From Photorhabdus thracensis (GTDB lineage Bacteria; Pseudomonadota; Gammaproteobacteria; Enterobacterales; Enterobacteriaceae): a DNA stretch of 64,000 bases. Below the pieces are notes generated by a model. It searched no databases. It saw only the letters and a list, made by a program, of their open reading frames with translations, and had not been told where the DNA came from. Of the stretch, positions 1 through 12,565 are shown one piece after another. Position 1 is the stretch's first letter, and every line of letters starts with the position of its first letter. The stretch is taken from the NCBI RefSeq assembly GCF_001010285.1, contig NZ_CP011104.1, forward strand, positions 1,240,001 to 1,304,000, read 5' to 3'. Made by a program: the position numbers and the translations under genes.

Positions 1-324
1 GAGTTTTCAGAAGATCCCGGTTCAGCCCTGCGTGGTGGTGATCTCGGCTGGACAACACCTGATATCTATGATCCCGCCTTCCGTGATGCGTTAATGCGAC
101 TGAATAAAGGTGAGGTAAGCCAACCGGTTCATTCCTCTTTTGGCTGGCATCTGATTCAATTGCTGGACACCCGTAAGGTCGATAGAACAGATGTTGCTCA
201 GAAAGATCGTGCTTACCGTATGTTATTCAACCGTAAATTCACCGAAGAAGCACAAAGCTGGATGCAGGAACAACGCGCCTCAGCTTATGTGAAAATTTTA
301 GATGGCAGCGATGCACAACAATAA
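1..324 (+). CDS. surA: Periplasmic peptidyl-prolyl isomerase SurA, C-terminal end (5' truncated)
   Basis: The window opens inside this gene, leaving 107 codons before TAA. The fragment has the parvulin (PpiC) signature of SurA's second isomerase domain: [10 protein letters not shown] near the start, then [12 protein letters not shown], then the basic helical C-terminal tail ending in DAQQ. SurA is a periplasmic chaperone that escorts outer-membrane porins to the BAM complex. The order surA-pdxA-rsmA-apaG-apaH matches the conserved enteric operon and supports the name. The 3' end overlaps pdxA. The signal peptide and first isomerase domain lie outside the window. Confidence 0.95.
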   Translation, partial: EFSEDPGSALRGGDLGWTTPDIYDPAFRDALMRLNKGEVSQPVHSSFGWHLIQLLDTRKVDRTDVAQKDRAYRMLFNRKFTEEAQSWMQEQRASAYVKILDGSDAQQ

Positions 325-1303
325 ACCTATTGTTATTACCCCCGGCGAACCGGCCGGGGTTGGGCCTGATTTGACTGTCGCTCTTGCCCAACAAAGCTGG
401 CCAATACCGCTGGTCGCCTGCGCAGACCCCAATTTGCTTCTGGACAGGGCCAAACAACTCAATTTACCTTTGCAATTATTGGAATATTCTCCGGATAAAA
501 CACCCAAACCTCAAGCAGCCGGAACATTGACCATACTGCCAGTTCCTCTTCATGTACCGGCAATCGCCGGTGAGTTGAAGCAGGAAAACGGCAAATATGT
601 GACTGAAACTCTGGCAAGAGCCTGTGACGGTTGCCTGAACGGGGAATTTTCAGCGTTAGTCACAGGACCGGTTCATAAAGGGAATATCAATGACGCCGGC
701 GTGCCTTTTATTGGCCATACCGAATTCTTTGCTGATCGCAGTGGATGTCAGCGGGTTGTTATGATGCTTGCGACAGAGGAACTTCGGGTTGCTCTGGCAA
801 CAACTCATCTGCCCATTGTTGATGTGCCAAAATCCATCACTTCCGATAACCTGCGGGAAGTTATCACGATCCTTAACCATGACTTAAAAACAAAGTTTGG
901 CCTGGCAAAACCCTGTATTTATGTTTGTGGTCTGAATCCCCATGCCGGAGAAGGCGGCCATATGGGGCGGGAAGAGATTGATGTCATTATTCCCGTGTTA
1001 GAAAGTCTGAGAGCAGAAGGCTTAGTATTAGAGGGGCCTTTGCCGGCAGATACCCTGTTCCAGCCTAAATATCTTCAACATGCCGACGCCGTTCTCTCAA
1101 TGTATCACGATCAGGGATTACCCGTGTTAAAATACCAAGGTTTTGGCAGAGCAGTGAATATTACGTTGGGCCTGCCGTTTATCCGTACTTCTGTCGATCA
1201 TGGCACAGCATTGGAACTGGCTGGCACAGGTCAAGCTGATGTGGGAAGCTTTATCACCGCATTGAATTTAGCAATTAAAATGATACAAAACAGTAATGAA
1301 TAA
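311..1303 (+). CDS. pdxA: 4-hydroxythreonine-4-phosphate dehydrogenase
   Basis: This 330-residue protein oxidises 4-phosphohydroxy-L-threonine in the DXP-dependent pyridoxal phosphate pathway. It carries the PdxA start region [13 protein letters not shown], the metal-binding histidine segments GHTEFFAD and [11 protein letters not shown], and the C-terminal [12 protein letters not shown] chose the ATG at 311 because it leaves seven residues before VITPGEP, as in E. coli; an in-frame ATG at 302 would add three residues. The gene overlaps the end of surA and its own end overlaps rsmA, which indicates translational coupling in one operon. Confidence 0.96.
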   Translation: MHNNKPIVITPGEPAGVGPDLTVALAQQSWPIPLVACADPNLLLDRAKQLNLPLQLLEYSPDKTPKPQAAGTLTILPVPLHVPAIAGELKQENGKYVTETLARACDGCLNGEFSALVTGPVHKGNINDAGVPFIGHTEFFADRSGCQRVVMMLATEELRVALATTHLPIVDVPKSITSDNLREVITILNHDLKTKFGLAKPCIYVCGLNPHAGEGGHMGREEIDVIIPVLESLRAEGLVLEGPLPADTLFQPKYLQHADAVLSMYHDQGLPVLKYQGFGRAVNITLGLPFIRTSVDHGTALELAGTGQADVGSFITALNLAIKMIQNSNE

Positions 1304-2114
1304 TAGAGTCCACCAAGGGCACTTTGCCCGTAAACGCTTCGGGCAAAACTTTTTAACCGATCAATTTGTCATTGATAGTATTGTTACCGCTATCAACCCA
1401 AAACCAGGTCAAGCAGTGCTGGAAATTGGCCCCGGTCTTGGCGCATTGACAGAACCGGTTGGTGAGCGCATGGATAAAATGACCGTGGTTGAACTCGACC
1501 GCGATTTAGCTGCACGTCTGCAAGTTCATCCGCAACTAAAAGATAAGCTGACCATTATCCAGCAAGATGCAATGACCGTTAATTTTAGCGAATTATCTCA
1601 GCAAAGAGAGCTACCGCTGCGGGTCTTTGGTAATTTACCTTATAATATTTCCACACCGTTAATGTTTCACCTTTTCAACTATACTGATGCTATTGCTGAT
1701 ATGCATTTTATGTTGCAAAAAGAGGTAGTAAACCGCTTGGCAGCAGGCCCCGGCAGCAAAGCTTTCGGACGTTTGAGTGTCATGGCCCAATATTATTGTC
1801 AGGTTATCCCCGTGCTGGAAGTACCGCCAACCGCGTTTACTCCCGCACCTAAAGTCGATTCAGCAATTGTACGCCTGATACCGCACAAAAGCATACCTCA
1901 TCCGGTCAAAAATATTCGTATGCTAAGCCGGATCACTACTCAGGCTTTCAACCAACGGCGTAAAACTATCCGTAACAGCCTCGGTGATCTTTTCACTGTA
2001 GAACAGCTCACAGAACTGGGTATCGATCCAGGTACACGCGCAGAGAATATTTCTGTTGAGCAATACTGCAAAATGGCAAACTGGTTATCGGCACAACCTG
2101 AAATGCAATCATAA
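1296..2114 (+). CDS. rsmA: 16S rRNA (A1518/A1519) dimethyltransferase RsmA/KsgA
   Basis: This 272-residue methyltransferase dimethylates two adjacent adenosines in helix 45 of 16S rRNA, a late checkpoint of 30S assembly. The SAM-binding site is visible as GQNFL near residue 16 and [13 protein letters not shown] near 43. The N6-adenine methylase catalytic motif NLPY is near 114, and [14 protein letters not shown] lies in the C-terminal rRNA-binding domain. The start overlaps the pdxA stop by eight bases. Length and motifs match the family with nothing missing. Confidence 0.97.
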   Translation: MNNRVHQGHFARKRFGQNFLTDQFVIDSIVTAINPKPGQAVLEIGPGLGALTEPVGERMDKMTVVELDRDLAARLQVHPQLKDKLTIIQQDAMTVNFSELSQQRELPLRVFGNLPYNISTPLMFHLFNYTDAIADMHFMLQKEVVNRLAAGPGSKAFGRLSVMAQYYCQVIPVLEVPPTAFTPAPKVDSAIVRLIPHKSIPHPVKNIRMLSRITTQAFNQRRKTIRNSLGDLFTVEQLTELGIDPGTRAENISVEQYCKMANWLSAQPEMQS

Positions 2115-2126
2115 CAGGAGTCAACC

Positions 2127-2504
2127 ATGATTAATGCGCCCAGAGTTTCTATTCAGGTACAAAGTGTTTATGTAGAGAGCCAATCGTATCCCGAGCAACA
2201 GCGTTTCGTTTTTGCCTATACAGTCACTATCCGTAATCTTGGGCGCGAACCGGTTCAGTTGATCAACCGTTATTGGCTAATTACCAACAGCGACGGTCAC
2301 CAGACTGAAGTTCAGGGGGAAGGCGTTGTTGGTGAGCAACCAATAATCCTGCCAGGTACAGAATACCGTTACACCAGTGGCGCTATACTGGAAACGCCTT
2401 TAGGCACGATGCAAGGCCATTATGAAATGGTCGATCACAATGGTGATCCATTCCGCGTTGCCATTCCGGTTTTCCGTCTGGCTATCCCAACTCTGATTAA
2501 TTAA
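2127..2504 (+). CDS. apaG: ApaG family protein
   Basis: This 125-residue protein has the ApaG fold, a fibronectin-III-like beta sandwich. Visible family blocks are [21 protein letters not shown] and [15 protein letters not shown]. Its biochemical role in enterics is not firmly known; mutants affect cobalt resistance and diadenosine metabolism in relatives. It sits 12 bp after rsmA behind an AGGAG ribosome site and directly before apaH, the standard arrangement. Confidence 0.95.
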   Translation: MINAPRVSIQVQSVYVESQSYPEQQRFVFAYTVTIRNLGREPVQLINRYWLITNSDGHQTEVQGEGVVGEQPIILPGTEYRYTSGAILETPLGTMQGHYEMVDHNGDPFRVAIPVFRLAIPTLIN

Positions 2505-2506
2505 TT

Positions 2507-3334
2507 ATGTCTACCTATCTGATCGGTGATATTCATGGCTGTTATCATGAATTACGAATTTTATTAACTAAAGTCAATTTTGATCCCAAAAAGGATACAT
2601 TATGGCTGACAGGAGATTTAGTTGCCCGTGGCCCAGATTCTCTTGAAGTTTTGCGGTATGTTAAACAATTAGGCTCAGCCGCAAAAATAGTATTAGGCAA
2701 TCATGATCTTCATTTATTAGGCGTTTATGCCGGGATCAGCCGCAATAAACCTAAAGATAAAATTAATGAATTACTGTCCGCTCCAGATGCAGACGAATTA
2801 ATTAATTGGCTACGCAAACAACCGCTATTACAGTGCGACGATGATCTGAAACTGATCATGACACATGCGGGTATTACGCCCCAATGGGATCTGGAAACCG
2901 CTAAAATATGCGCTGGCGAAGTTGAAGTCATGCTCAATAGTAGTAGCTATCCCCTGTTTCTCAATTCAATGTATGGGGATATGCCGAATAACTGGTCGCC
3001 GGAACTTTCTGGACTGACACGCTTACGTTTCAGTACCAATGCATTAACACGTATGCGTTACTGTTTTCCAAATGGTCAGTTGGATATGCTTTGCAAAGAT
3101 AAACCCGAAAGTGCTCCCGCACCGTTAAAGCCCTGGTTTGAGCTGCCACAGCAGATCCCAGCAGAATACTCTATTGTTTTCGGTCACTGGGCATCACTGG
3201 AAGGTCAGGGAACATCAGAAAGATTTTATGCATTGGATACAGGTTGCTGCTGGGGAGGTGAGCTAACAATGCTACATTGGGAAGATAAGCAATATTTTAC
3301 CCAGCCATCCCTGTCAGCCGTAAAACAGCACTAA
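2507..3334 (+). CDS. apaH: Symmetrical diadenosine tetraphosphatase
   Basis: This 275-residue enzyme splits Ap4A into two ADP, limiting the alarmone during stress and acting as an mRNA decapping enzyme. The metallophosphatase metal ligands are clear: [10 protein letters not shown] at residue 7, [11 protein letters not shown] near 36 and LGNHDLHLL near 62, with MTHAGI and FGHWA further on. It starts two bases after the apaG stop and ends the surA-apaH operon just before a strong hairpin. Confidence 0.97.
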   Translation: MSTYLIGDIHGCYHELRILLTKVNFDPKKDTLWLTGDLVARGPDSLEVLRYVKQLGSAAKIVLGNHDLHLLGVYAGISRNKPKDKINELLSAPDADELINWLRKQPLLQCDDDLKLIMTHAGITPQWDLETAKICAGEVEVMLNSSSYPLFLNSMYGDMPNNWSPELSGLTRLRFSTNALTRMRYCFPNGQLDMLCKDKPESAPAPLKPWFELPQQIPAEYSIVFGHWASLEGQGTSERFYALDTGCCWGGELTMLHWEDKQYFTQPSLSAVKQH

Positions 3335-3340
3335 AGCCAG

Positions 3341-3374
3341 ACACGCCGTGAAGAAAGCTTCATCGGCGTGTTTT
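3341..3374. terminator. Bidirectional terminator between apaH and folA
   Basis: ACACGCCG + TGAAG pairs with CTTCA + CGGCGTGT around a four-base loop, with one bulged base, followed by TTTT on the plus strand and preceded by weaker A/T on the other. It lies between two convergent genes and can serve both. Confidence 0.85.
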
Positions 3375-3379
3375 ATCAA

Positions 3380-3865
3380 TTAGATACGGCGTTGTAGAAT
3401 CTCAAAACAGTAGCTGTGAGAATTTAATCCATCTGCATCATGGTATTCAGTAAATTCAGAATCCCACTCATCTGGCTCATAATCAGGGAAATGAGTATCA
3501 CCTATCACTTCTGCATCAATATGAGTCAGGTACATACGGCTAGCCAGTGAGATGAACTGGTCATAAATTTTGCCGCCCCCCATCACCATAATCTCTTCTG
3601 CATCACCAGCTACTGCCAGTGCTTCATCAACTGAACTTACCCAAGTTACACGTTCATCATTACCCGGTTGATGACTCAATACAATATTGAGCCGCCCCGG
3701 CAATGGGCGACCTATGGATTCATAAGTTACTCGCCCCATAATGACTGGTTTATTCAATGTATTACGTTTAAACCAGGCCAAATCCCCCGGCAAATGCCAC
3801 GGCATTGCATTCTCCATGCCGATAACCCGATCCATAGCTAAAGCAGCGATCAAGCTGATATTCAT
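3380..3865 (-). CDS. folA: Dihydrofolate reductase
   Basis: This 161-residue enzyme reduces dihydrofolate to tetrahydrofolate with NADPH and is the trimethoprim target. It starts [23 protein letters not shown]. The substrate region is [19 protein letters not shown]-binding blocks are [17 protein letters not shown] and [11 protein letters not shown]; the C-terminal block is YCFEILQRR. It is convergent to apaH, as in E. coli. The key acidic residue corresponding to D27 is the D in PGDLAWF. Confidence 0.97.
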   Translation of the reverse strand: MNISLIAALAMDRVIGMENAMPWHLPGDLAWFKRNTLNKPVIMGRVTYESIGRPLPGRLNIVLSHQPGNDERVTWVSSVDEALAVAGDAEEIMVMGGGKIYDQFISLASRMYLTHIDAEVIGDTHFPDYEPDEWDSEFTEYHDADGLNSHSYCFEILQRRI

Positions 3866-4043
3866 TGAGTCACCTTATAGGCAAATAGTATAAAAATTGG
3901 TGACACTATACGGAAAGGGATGTACCCAGTCGATAGGATCAACGCTTCCTTAAGTACAAAAAATTCATTTATACTTGATTTGTCGTTTAAGACATTTATT
4001 GATCAAAATAATAACAAATCTAATATTAACTATAGGGTACATT

Positions 4044-4658
4044 ATGCTGGAAACATCACTGGTCGTCATCACCATCTCAACTTTGGGCATGCTCTCTCCC
4101 GGTCCCGATTTCTTTCTGGTAGTCAAAAATGCCATACGTTATCAACGCTCTGCCGCAATGATGACAGTGCTGGGATTAATTGCCGCTATCGCCTGTCATA
4201 TGATTTATTGTGTCGCCGGGCTGGCTATTCTTATCACCACCACTCCGTGGCTGTTTAATCTGATGAAATATGCCGGAGCTGCTTATCTTATTTGGATCGG
4301 GATCAATAGCCTGCTTTCCCGCGGAGGAAATACCGTCACTCTTGATGACCAAACACGACAAATTGTTACTTTTAAAAAAGCGTTTATGCAGGGATTTTTA
4401 TGTAATCTGCTGAATCCAAAAGCAACCTTATTCTTCCTGGCAATATTTACTCAGGTGCTGAATGTCAATTCTGGTGTTAATGAGAAACTGTGGTATGCCT
4501 TTATTATCTGGAGCCTGGCGGTAATCTATTGGCCATTACTGGTCATATTGATCCAGAGTGCACCAGTACGCCGCGGATTAGTTAAAACTCAAAAGATTAT
4601 TGATAAACTGCTTGGCGTTGTTTTGATTGGTTTAGGTGTCAAAGTGGCACTGGGATAA
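4044..4658 (+). CDS. LysE/RhtB family amino-acid exporter
   Basis: This 204-residue inner-membrane protein has about six hydrophobic segments and the LysE-superfamily signature MLSPGPDFFLVVKNA in the first loop, plus NLLNPKATLFFLAIF in the middle. The family exports amino acids such as threonine, homoserine or lysine. The substrate cannot be read from sequence. An in-frame reading begins further upstream at 3975, but the ATG at 4044 matches the usual family start (MLETSLVVITIS) and has AGGG upstream. It stands alone between folA and carB. Confidence 0.88.
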   Translation: MLETSLVVITISTLGMLSPGPDFFLVVKNAIRYQRSAAMMTVLGLIAAIACHMIYCVAGLAILITTTPWLFNLMKYAGAAYLIWIGINSLLSRGGNTVTLDDQTRQIVTFKKAFMQGFLCNLLNPKATLFFLAIFTQVLNVNSGVNEKLWYAFIIWSLAVIYWPLLVILIQSAPVRRGLVKTQKIIDKLLGVVLIGLGVKVALG

Positions 4659-4701
4659 CAGAAGTTCATTCCCTCCCTTTAAATTTTCAATGAACATAAA
4701 A

Positions 4702-4730
4702 AAGTGCGCTTAATCGAGCGCACCTTTTTA
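4702..4730. terminator. Bidirectional terminator between LysE-family gene and carB
   Basis: GTGCGCT / AGCGCAC form a perfect 7-bp stem with a six-base loop, flanked by A-rich sequence on the left and CTTTTTA on the right. It suits both the plus-strand exporter and the minus-strand carAB transcript. Confidence 0.85.
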
Positions 4731-4755
4731 TTACTTCAATTAATCAGAATACGGA

Positions 4756-7700
4756 CTAGCTATTAATCTCCGCATGCATTTCCTGTACAGAAATTACCTG
4801 CTCGGTTGGATCTGCACTCAGTGCCATTGTTGTAGCAAACCCGCCATTCAATGTGGTGTCATAATGCACTTTATATTGCAGTGCACTACGGCGAATAAGC
4901 TTGGAATCCTCAATCGCCTGACGACCAGCGGTAGTGTTCACAATATAGCTATACTCACCATTTTTGATTCTATCCTGAATATGTGGACGCCCTTCGTGAA
5001 CTTTGTTCACCAGGCGCGGATTGATACCTGCTTCACCCAGTACAACTGCCGTACCGTGAGTCGCATCCAATTCAAAGCCCTGCTTAAGCAACTTAGCGGC
5101 CAAATCTACGACCCGGCCTTTATCGCCATCACGCACCGACAAAAGTGCTCTGCCACTCTGTTGCATTCTGGAGTCACATCCCAACAGTGCTTTTGAGAAA
5201 GCTTCCGCAAAAGTACGGCCAACCCCCATCACTTCCCCGGTTGAGCGCATTTCAGGCCCAAGAATCGGATCCACACCTGGGAATTTGTTGAAAGGCAGTA
5301 CAACCTCTTTCACCGAGTAGTATGGCGGGATGATCTCCTGAGTTGCACCCTGTTCAGCCAGAGACTGGCCCACCATCACACGAGCCGCAACTTTCGCCAG
5401 TGGCAAACCAGTAGCTTTAGAAACAAATGGCACAGTACGAGCCGCGCGAGGGTTGACTTCAATCAGGTAAACCTCGTCATTCTTGACAGCAAACTGGACA
5501 TTCATCAAGCCACAGACACACAACTCAAACGCCAGTTTTTCTACCTGCTGACGCATGACATCCTGAATTTCCTGACTCAATGTGTAAGCCGGCAGTGAAC
5601 AGGCGGAGTCACCGGAGTGAACACCTGCCTGCTCAATATGTTCCATAATGCCACCAATCAGCACCCGTTCACCGTCACAGATAGCATCAACATCCACTTC
5701 TATCGCATCATCAAGGAAACGATCAAGCAGTACCGGGGCATCATTAGATACACTAACCGCCGTCTGGAAATAACGGCGCAAGTCAGCTTCGTCATATACA
5801 ATTTCCATCGCACGGCCACCCAGAACATAAGATGGACGAACCACCAGTGGATAACCCAGCGCATTTCCTTTCTCAACCGCTCGTTCAATCGTCGCCACAG
5901 TGGCATTTTCTGGCTGTTTCAAACCAAGACGGTTTACCGCCTGTTTGAAACGCTCACGATCTTCAGCACGATCAATTGCATCCGGGCTGGTACCAATAAT
6001 TGGCACACCTGCGGTTTCCAGTTCACGGGCCAATTTCAACGGAGTCTGCCCACCATACTGAACAATCACCCCTTTTGGCTGCTCAACACGCACAATTTCA
6101 AGCACATCTTCCAAAGTCACCGGTTCGAAATAGAGGCGATCCGAAGTATCGTAATCTGTTGAAACTGTTTCCGGGTTACAGTTCACCATAATGGTTTCAT
6201 AACCATCTTCACGCAGTGCCAGTGATGCATGAACACAACAGTAGTCAAACTCGATCCCTTGTCCAATACGATTAGGACCACCGCCCAACACCATGATTTT
6301 TGGCTTGTCATGATTCGGATTGGCTTCACACTCATCCTCATAAGTGGAATACATGTATGCGGTATCAGTCGCAAATTCCGCCGCACAGGTATCAACCCGT
6401 TTGTAAACCGGATACAGATTATATTTGTGACGCAATTTGCGGATCTCTTTTTCCGCCACACCGACCAGTTGCGCCAGACGTGCGTCAGCAAAGCCTTTGC
6501 GTTTCAAACAACGCAGGAAATCGACAGTCAAGCTGTTAATTCCCTGTTCAGCCACTTGCTCTTCCAGTCGCACCAATTCTTCAATTTGCACCAAGAACCA
6601 GCGGTCAATATCAGTCAGATTGAAAACACCGTCAACCGACATACCGGCGCGGAAAGCATCAGCGATATACCAGATACGCTCCGCACCAGCATCTTTCAAT
6701 TCACGGCGTATTTTGGTCAATGCCTGTGGATCATCCAGACTGACTTTCGGATCAAAGCCAGTTGCTCCCACTTCCAAACCACGCAACGCTTTTTGCAGGG
6801 ATTCCTGCTGAGTACGACCAATCGCCATCACCTCACCAACAGATTTCATCTGAGTCGTCAGACGATCATTGGCACCGGCAAATTTCTCGAAATTGAAACG
6901 AGGAATTTTAGTCACTACGTAATCAATAGAAGGTTCAAAGGAAGCTGGCGTGCGACCACCAGTGATATCATTCATCAGTTCATCAAGGGTATAACCTACT
7001 GCCAATTTGGCGGCAATTTTAGCAATTGGGAAACCTGTCGCTTTCGAAGCCAACGCAGAAGAGCGGGAAACGCGTGGGTTCATTTCGATGATAACCAAAC
7101 GGCCATTTTTCGGGTTCACCGCAAACTGTACGTTAGAACCGCCGGTTTCCACACCGATTTCACGCAATACCGCCATCGAAGCGTTACGCATGATTTGGTA
7201 TTCTTTATCGGTCAGCGTTTGTGCCGGTGCGACGGTGATGGAATCGCCAGTGTGAATCCCCATAGCATCGAAGTTTTCAATCGAGCAGACGATGATACAG
7301 TTATCATTTTTATCACGCACCACCTCCATTTCATACTCTTTCCAGCCAATCAAAGATTCATCAATCAATAGCTCGTTGGTTGGAGAAAGATCTAAACCAC
7401 GCTCACAAATTTCTTCAAATTCTTCGCGGTTATAAGCGATACCGCCACCACTTCCTCCCATAGTAAAGGAAGGACGGATAATACAAGGAAAACCGACTTT
7501 ATCTGCAACGGCCAGCGCTTCTTCCATTGAATGGGCAATACCAGAACGCGGGGTTTCCAAGCCTATCTTTTTCATTGCCATATCGAAACGGCGACGATCT
7601 TCCGCTTTATCAATCGCATCTGCGGTTGCGCCAATCATAGTCACGCCAAATTCTTTCAAAACCCCTTGACGTTCCAGTTCCAACGCACAGTTCAGCGCAG

Positions 7701-7980
7701 TTTGTCCACCCATGGTTGGCAAAACCGCATCAGGACGCTCTTTTTCAATGATTTTACGTACCACTTCCCAGTGGATCGGCTCAATATAAGTGGCATCCGC
7801 CATTTCTGGATCAGTCATGATGGTGGCCGGGTTTGAGTTCACCAGCACAACACGATAACCTTCTTCTCGTAACGCTTTACAAGCCTGTGCACCTGAGTAG
7901 TCGAACTCACAAGCTTGGCCGATAACAATGGGGCCAGCCCCCAAGATCAGGATACTTTTAATATCAGTACGTTTTGCCAT
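4756..7980 (-). CDS. carB: Carbamoyl-phosphate synthase large chain
   Basis: This 1074-residue subunit makes carbamoyl phosphate from bicarbonate, ATP and ammonia tunnelled from CarA, feeding arginine and pyrimidine synthesis. The two ATP-grasp halves are evident: [11 protein letters not shown] and [13 protein letters not shown] in the first, [12 protein letters not shown] and [13 protein letters not shown] in the second. A C-terminal MGS-like allosteric domain ([14 protein letters not shown]) binds UMP and ornithine effectors. It lies 15 bp after carA in the usual operon. Length equals that of the E. coli protein within one residue. Confidence 0.98.
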   Translation of the reverse strand: MAKRTDIKSILILGAGPIVIGQACEFDYSGAQACKALREEGYRVVLVNSNPATIMTDPEMADATYIEPIHWEVVRKIIEKERPDAVLPTMGGQTALNCALELERQGVLKEFGVTMIGATADAIDKAEDRRRFDMAMKKIGLETPRSGIAHSMEEALAVADKVGFPCIIRPSFTMGGSGGGIAYNREEFEEICERGLDLSPTNELLIDESLIGWKEYEMEVVRDKNDNCIIVCSIENFDAMGIHTGDSITVAPAQTLTDKEYQIMRNASMAVLREIGVETGGSNVQFAVNPKNGRLVIIEMNPRVSRSSALASKATGFPIAKIAAKLAVGYTLDELMNDITGGRTPASFEPSIDYVVTKIPRFNFEKFAGANDRLTTQMKSVGEVMAIGRTQQESLQKALRGLEVGATGFDPKVSLDDPQALTKIRRELKDAGAERIWYIADAFRAGMSVDGVFNLTDIDRWFLVQIEELVRLEEQVAEQGINSLTVDFLRCLKRKGFADARLAQLVGVAEKEIRKLRHKYNLYPVYKRVDTCAAEFATDTAYMYSTYEDECEANPNHDKPKIMVLGGGPNRIGQGIEFDYCCVHASLALREDGYETIMVNCNPETVSTDYDTSDRLYFEPVTLEDVLEIVRVEQPKGVIVQYGGQTPLKLARELETAGVPIIGTSPDAIDRAEDRERFKQAVNRLGLKQPENATVATIERAVEKGNALGYPLVVRPSYVLGGRAMEIVYDEADLRRYFQTAVSVSNDAPVLLDRFLDDAIEVDVDAICDGERVLIGGIMEHIEQAGVHSGDSACSLPAYTLSQEIQDVMRQQVEKLAFELCVCGLMNVQFAVKNDEVYLIEVNPRAARTVPFVSKATGLPLAKVAARVMVGQSLAEQGATQEIIPPYYSVKEVVLPFNKFPGVDPILGPEMRSTGEVMGVGRTFAEAFSKALLGCDSRMQQSGRALLSVRDGDKGRVVDLAAKLLKQGFELDATHGTAVVLGEAGINPRLVNKVHEGRPHIQDRIKNGEYSYIVNTTAGRQAIEDSKLIRRSALQYKVHYDTTLNGGFATTMALSADPTEQVISVQEMHAEINS

Positions 7981-7995
7981 TTTATTTTCTCCTGA

Positions 7996-9159
7996 TTACT
8001 TGGTGTTATGACGATTATTTTGCTGACAATACTGTTTAATCAGCTCAATAAAGTGATCGAACAGTGACGCAGTTTCATGCGGGCCAGGGCTGGCTTCCGG
8101 GTGCCCCTGGAAGCTGAAGGCTGGTTTATCTGTGCGATGAATTCCCTGTAACGTACCATCAAACAGGGATTTATGGGTCACACGCACATTTGCCGGCAAT
8201 GACTTTTCATCCACAGCAAAACCGTGGTTCTGTGCAGTAATCATCACAATATTACGATCAAGATCTTTTACCGGATGGTTGCCGCCGTGATGGCCGAATT
8301 TCATTTTCATTGTCTCGGTGCCACTGGCCAATGCCAGCAATTGGTGCCCAAGGCAAATACCAAAGATCGGAATATTTGTCTCAAGGAGAATTTTAATTGT
8401 TTCAATCGCATAGCCACAAGGTGCCGGGTCGCCCGGACCATTGGACAAGAAAATACCATCTGGATTCAGCTTCAATACATCCTCAGCCGGTGTCTGAGCG
8501 GGAACCACTGTCAAGCGACAACCACGATCTACCAGCATCCGCAAAATATTGCGTTTTGCACCAAAGTCATAAGCAACAACATGATAAGGCAGCTCCTGTT
8601 CTTGCTTCTCTTCCGGTAATCCATCTGCCAGAGTCCAGCTCCCCTGTAACCACGGATAAACCTGCTCCGTTGTCACCTCTTTTGCCAAATCCATCCCTTC
8701 CAGCCCTGGGAACGCTTGTGCTTTTTCCAGTGCAACCTGAGCGTTAATCTGCTTACCTGCTATAATACAACCATTCTGTGAACCTTTTTCCCTTAACAAG
8801 CGGGTCAGTTTACGGGTATCGATATCCGCTATCGCAACAATATTATGGCGTTTAAGGTAATCAGAAAGCGTTTCTTCGCTACGGAAGTTACTGGTCAATA
8901 ACGGCAGATCACGAATTACCAGCCCTTGGGCTTGAACTTTTAGTGATTCTTTATCAACTGAGTTAACACCGACATTACCAATATGGGGATAAGTAAGAGT
9001 GACAATTTGGCGGGAATAAGAAGGGTCTGTGAGAATTTCTTGATATCCGGTCATTGAGGTATTGAAAACCACTTCCCCAACTGCCGCCCCTTCAACACCG
9101 ATGGCGCGACCATGGAATTGGGTTCCGTCTTCCAGAACCAATATAGCTGACTTAATCAA
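7996..9159 (-). CDS. carA: Carbamoyl-phosphate synthase small chain (glutaminase), TTG start
   Basis: This 387-residue glutamine amidotransferase subunit supplies ammonia to CarB. The class I triad is visible: nucleophile Cys in [13 protein letters not shown], and His and Glu in [13 protein letters not shown] place the start at a TTG (9159) giving [12 protein letters not shown], because E. coli carA uses the same TTG and the sequence GGAGG lies at the right distance. An upstream in-frame GTG at 9186 would add nine residues that overlap the ARG boxes, so it is unlikely. Confidence 0.96.
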   Translation of the reverse strand: MIKSAILVLEDGTQFHGRAIGVEGAAVGEVVFNTSMTGYQEILTDPSYSRQIVTLTYPHIGNVGVNSVDKESLKVQAQGLVIRDLPLLTSNFRSEETLSDYLKRHNIVAIADIDTRKLTRLLREKGSQNGCIIAGKQINAQVALEKAQAFPGLEGMDLAKEVTTEQVYPWLQGSWTLADGLPEEKQEQELPYHVVAYDFGAKRNILRMLVDRGCRLTVVPAQTPAEDVLKLNPDGIFLSNGPGDPAPCGYAIETIKILLETNIPIFGICLGHQLLALASGTETMKMKFGHHGGNHPVKDLDRNIVMITAQNHGFAVDEKSLPANVRVTHKSLFDGTLQGIHRTDKPAFSFQGHPEASPGPHETASLFDHFIELIKQYCQQNNRHNTK

Positions 9160-9171
9160 AACACCCTCCAG

Positions 9172-9220
9172 AGAATAATAAATCACAATTAGTGCATATT
9201 AATTCAGATTTGTTCGTCAA
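9172..9220 (-). promoter_or_regulatory. carAB P2 promoter overlapped by two ARG boxes
   Basis: On the minus strand, TTGACG (9220-9215) and TATGCA (9198-9193) stand 16 bp apart as a -35/-10 pair. Two ArgR-type boxes overlie or follow it: TGAATTAATATGCA at 9206-9193 and TGATTTATTATTCT at 9185-9172. Their starts are exactly 21 bp apart, the spacing of paired 18-bp ARG boxes. This implies arginine repression of P2, as in E. coli carAB. Confidence 0.8.
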
Positions 9221-9269
9221 AATCAATGCCAAAGCTGCTTTTTAGGCAAAATTTTGGCAAATTGCGCGC

Positions 9270-9298
9270 ATTCTAATGATGAGAGGGATAGTTGTCTA
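9270..9298 (-). promoter_or_regulatory. Candidate carAB P1 promoter
   Basis: TAGACA and TAGAAT are separated by exactly 17 bp on the minus strand, about 110 bp from the carA start. In enterics carAB has an upstream pyrimidine/purine-controlled P1 in this position; the assignment here rests on position and the hexamers only. The rest of 9187-9593 is very AT-rich and shows no gene. Confidence 0.6.
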
Positions 9299-9529
9299 CA
9301 AAAAATGTTACTTTTATTATTTTTTTGCGTACTTCACTGGATAAACTGATAAAATAAGGCCAAAAATAGAGACAAAGTTAGTTTAGAAAACGATTACCAG
9401 CATAGAAGATTTAATTTTCAGATGAAGAATTGAAAATAACCATAAAAAAGAGAAAAAAACTGGAAAACAAAGGTAAAAAAGAGAGAAAAATAAACAAAAT
9501 CCACAAAAAATTAATTAAATCATATCAAG

Positions 9530-9568
9530 CAATCAAAAATCGCATAATAGATAATTTAATTATGCGAT
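9530..9568 (-). terminator. dapB terminator
   Basis: ATCGCATAAT and ATTATGCGAT form a perfect 10-bp inverted repeat around a ten-base loop, followed on the minus strand by TTTTTGATTG. It lies about 25 bp past the dapB stop. Confidence 0.75.
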
Positions 9569-9593
9569 ATCAATTAGTTATAAAAATAAAATT

Positions 9594-10421
<828 letters not shown>

Positions 10422-10536
10422 TCACTGTGAATTAGTCCCTTTCCTGATTTAATACAGGCGATCAGTCAGATGAATTTTTTAAATCAATAGATTACGAGCA
10501 ACCTCACTCTTAATCTGGCGCAGTACTTTAAATTAC

Positions 10537-11490
10537 TTAACTAATCTGCTTAACTTCAACACGTAACTCTTTCGGCACTTCGAAAACAATATTCTCTTCC
10601 CTGCCATGTAATTCTTCGACAGAATCAGCCCCAAGATTTTTCAGCCGCTCAATGACTTGCTGAACTAAGATATCCGGTGCCGAAGCTCCCGCAGTCACCC
10701 CAACCAGAGAAACGCCCGTTATCCATTCTTTTTTAATATCATCAGCAGAATCTATCAGGTAAGCAGGTTTACCAACACGCTGAGCTAACTCTGCAAGGCG
10801 GTTAGAGTTAGATGAATTCTTCGAACCAACAACCAATACAACATCAGCATCAGATGCCAGATCCCGTACCGCTTCCTGGCGGTTAGTCGTCGCATAGCAG
10901 ATATCATCTTTACGGGGACCGACAATGTTGGGGAATCGCTCATTAAGCGCATCAATCACTTCTGAAGTGTCATCAACAGATAACGTAGTTTGAGTCATAA
11001 AACACAAGTTATCTTCATCTTTGACTTTCAGATTCCACACATCTTCAGGAGATTCAACCAGATACATTCCACCATCAGCATTATTGTACTGACCCATTGT
11101 CCCTTCAACTTCAGGATGCCCAGCGTGACCGATCAGAATAGCTTCTTTGCCTTTGCGACTGGCTCTGGCCACTTCCATATGGACTTTAGTTACCAAGGGA
11201 CAAGTTGCGTCGAACAGCATCGTCAGATTGCGGGAACGGGCTTCCGCACGGATCGCCTGTGAAACACCGTGAGCAGAAAAAATCAGAATCGCATCATCGG
11301 GTACTTCTGCAATGTCTTCAATAAAGATAGCGCCCCGCTTGCGCAGGTTATCCACAACATAGCGGTTATGTACAACCTCATGGCGAACATAGATCGGTGC
11401 ACCATATAATTCCAGAGCACGTTCTACAATACTGATGGCCCGGTCAACACCAGCACAAAAACCACGAGGGTTAGCCAGCAATATCTGCAT
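10537..11490 (-). CDS. ispH: 4-hydroxy-3-methylbut-2-enyl diphosphate reductase
   Basis: This 317-residue iron-sulfur enzyme performs the last step of the MEP isoprenoid pathway. The three cluster cysteines are seen in [10 protein letters not shown] (residue 12), [12 protein letters not shown] and [11 protein letters not shown]. The start [11 protein letters not shown] at 11490 matches the family; an upstream in-frame codon at 11535 would add 15 residues reading through fkpB. The gene overlaps the fkpB end by 20 bp, suggesting coupled translation. Confidence 0.97.
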   Translation of the reverse strand: MQILLANPRGFCAGVDRAISIVERALELYGAPIYVRHEVVHNRYVVDNLRKRGAIFIEDIAEVPDDAILIFSAHGVSQAIRAEARSRNLTMLFDATCPLVTKVHMEVARASRKGKEAILIGHAGHPEVEGTMGQYNNADGGMYLVESPEDVWNLKVKDEDNLCFMTQTTLSVDDTSEVIDALNERFPNIVGPRKDDICYATTNRQEAVRDLASDADVVLVVGSKNSSNSNRLAELAQRVGKPAYLIDSADDIKKEWITGVSLVGVTAGASAPDILVQQVIERLKNLGADSVEELHGREENIVFEVPKELRVEVKQIS

Positions 11491-11941
11491 GGTTTTCCTC
11501 CAACTGTGGATCAATTTCCAACACTTCAATCTCAAATGTGATGTTCTGATAGGCTAACGGGTGGTTGAAATCAACAGTGACGGACTCCTCTGCCACTTCT
11601 TTTACGATGCCTGGCATTTCACTGCCATTCATTGCCGTAAATAACATTATAGTTCCAATTTCAGGAATACCCGTTTCGGTAAAATCACGCGGAGTAAAAT
11701 ATTGGATCAGATCAGGATTCGGTTTACCAAATACGGCCTCACCAGCCAGAGTAAATGTGTGTCTATCTCCCTTTTTCAGACCGGTAAGCTGCTGCTCCAA
11801 AGGCGAAGAAAGGGTTCCATCACCTAAACGGAATAATGCAGGTTTGCCCTGATGGTGGGTGGAATCGGCTATAGAACCATCTTGCAGTTTTAAAGTGAAA
11901 TGCAGCAAAACCGCACTATCTGCATGTACCTGCTTTGACAT
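11471..11941 (-). CDS. fkpB: FKBP-type peptidyl-prolyl isomerase (SlpA/FkpB)
   Basis: This 156-residue cytoplasmic FKBP has the SlpA layout: an FKBP core interrupted by an insert-in-flap domain. Visible blocks are [38 protein letters not shown] and [20 protein letters not shown]. It acts as a folding helper with prolyl isomerase activity. Its position between lspA and ispH is the standard enteric one. A few residues longer than E. coli FkpB at the C terminus, where it overlaps ispH. Confidence 0.94.
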   Translation of the reverse strand: MSKQVHADSAVLLHFTLKLQDGSIADSTHHQGKPALFRLGDGTLSSPLEQQLTGLKKGDRHTFTLAGEAVFGKPNPDLIQYFTPRDFTETGIPEIGTIMLFTAMNGSEMPGIVKEVAEESVTVDFNHPLAYQNITFEIEVLEIDPQLEENHADIAG

Positions 11942-12061
11942 ATTACTCAGAACCTATTTTATTTGCGGCTCTTTGTCGTAAAAAGCGAACCTGGACACTG
12001 CCTAAGTTCACTATTCATTCACAACAACCGCCTGAACAATAACGCCTACTAAAATAGGCTT

Positions 12062-12565
12062 TTATCCTGCTTTAATTGTCTTTTCATCCGGGCTTAAAAA
12101 GCTATCAATGATAACCAATGCAGCCCCGATGCATATCGCCATATCGGCGATATTAAAGGTTGGAAAGTGCCAGTCACCGACATAAAAATCAATAAAATCG
12201 ATGACAAAACCATGAACCAACCGGTCAAACAGATTACCCAATGCTCCACCAATAATCAGGGCATAAGCGATATTACTCAGTTTCTTCTTTGCACTGGAAC
12301 GATACATCATCACTATCAATACGACTGAAATAGCAACGGCAATTAATGCAAACAACCAACGCTGCCAGCCGTCTTTATCCGCAAGGAAACTGAAAGCCGC
12401 CCCCAGATTCTGGGCATAAGTCAGGTTGAAATAAGGTATTAATGGAACGGATTCATACAGATAAAAGTGTTTCAGCACTAACTGTTTACTCCCCAGATCC
12501 AGAATCAATACCACGGCAACTAACCAAAGCCAGCGAAGGCCAGTGGAGCAAATGGGTCTATTCAT
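12062..12565 (-). CDS. lspA: Lipoprotein signal peptidase (signal peptidase II)
   Basis: This 167-residue inner-membrane aspartic protease removes signal peptides from diacylglyceryl-modified prolipoproteins. Four transmembrane segments can be seen. The conserved blocks carry the catalytic residues: [22 protein letters not shown] and [22 protein letters not shown], including the two catalytic Asp (first in NLFDRL, second in FNIADM). The start overlaps the ileS stop by one base (TGATG). Confidence 0.96.
   Translation of the reverse strand: MNRPICSTGLRWLWLVAVVLILDLGSKQLVLKHFYLYESVPLIPYFNLTYAQNLGAAFSFLADKDGWQRWLFALIAVAISVVLIVMMYRSSAKKKLSNIAYALIIGGALGNLFDRLVHGFVIDFIDFYVGDWHFPTFNIADMAICIGAALVIIDSFLSPDEKTIKAG

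Noticed and set aside
6229-7371. 380-codon frame opposite carB
   Set aside because: Shadow of a highly conserved gene; composition is typical of antisense of carB and no motif is seen.
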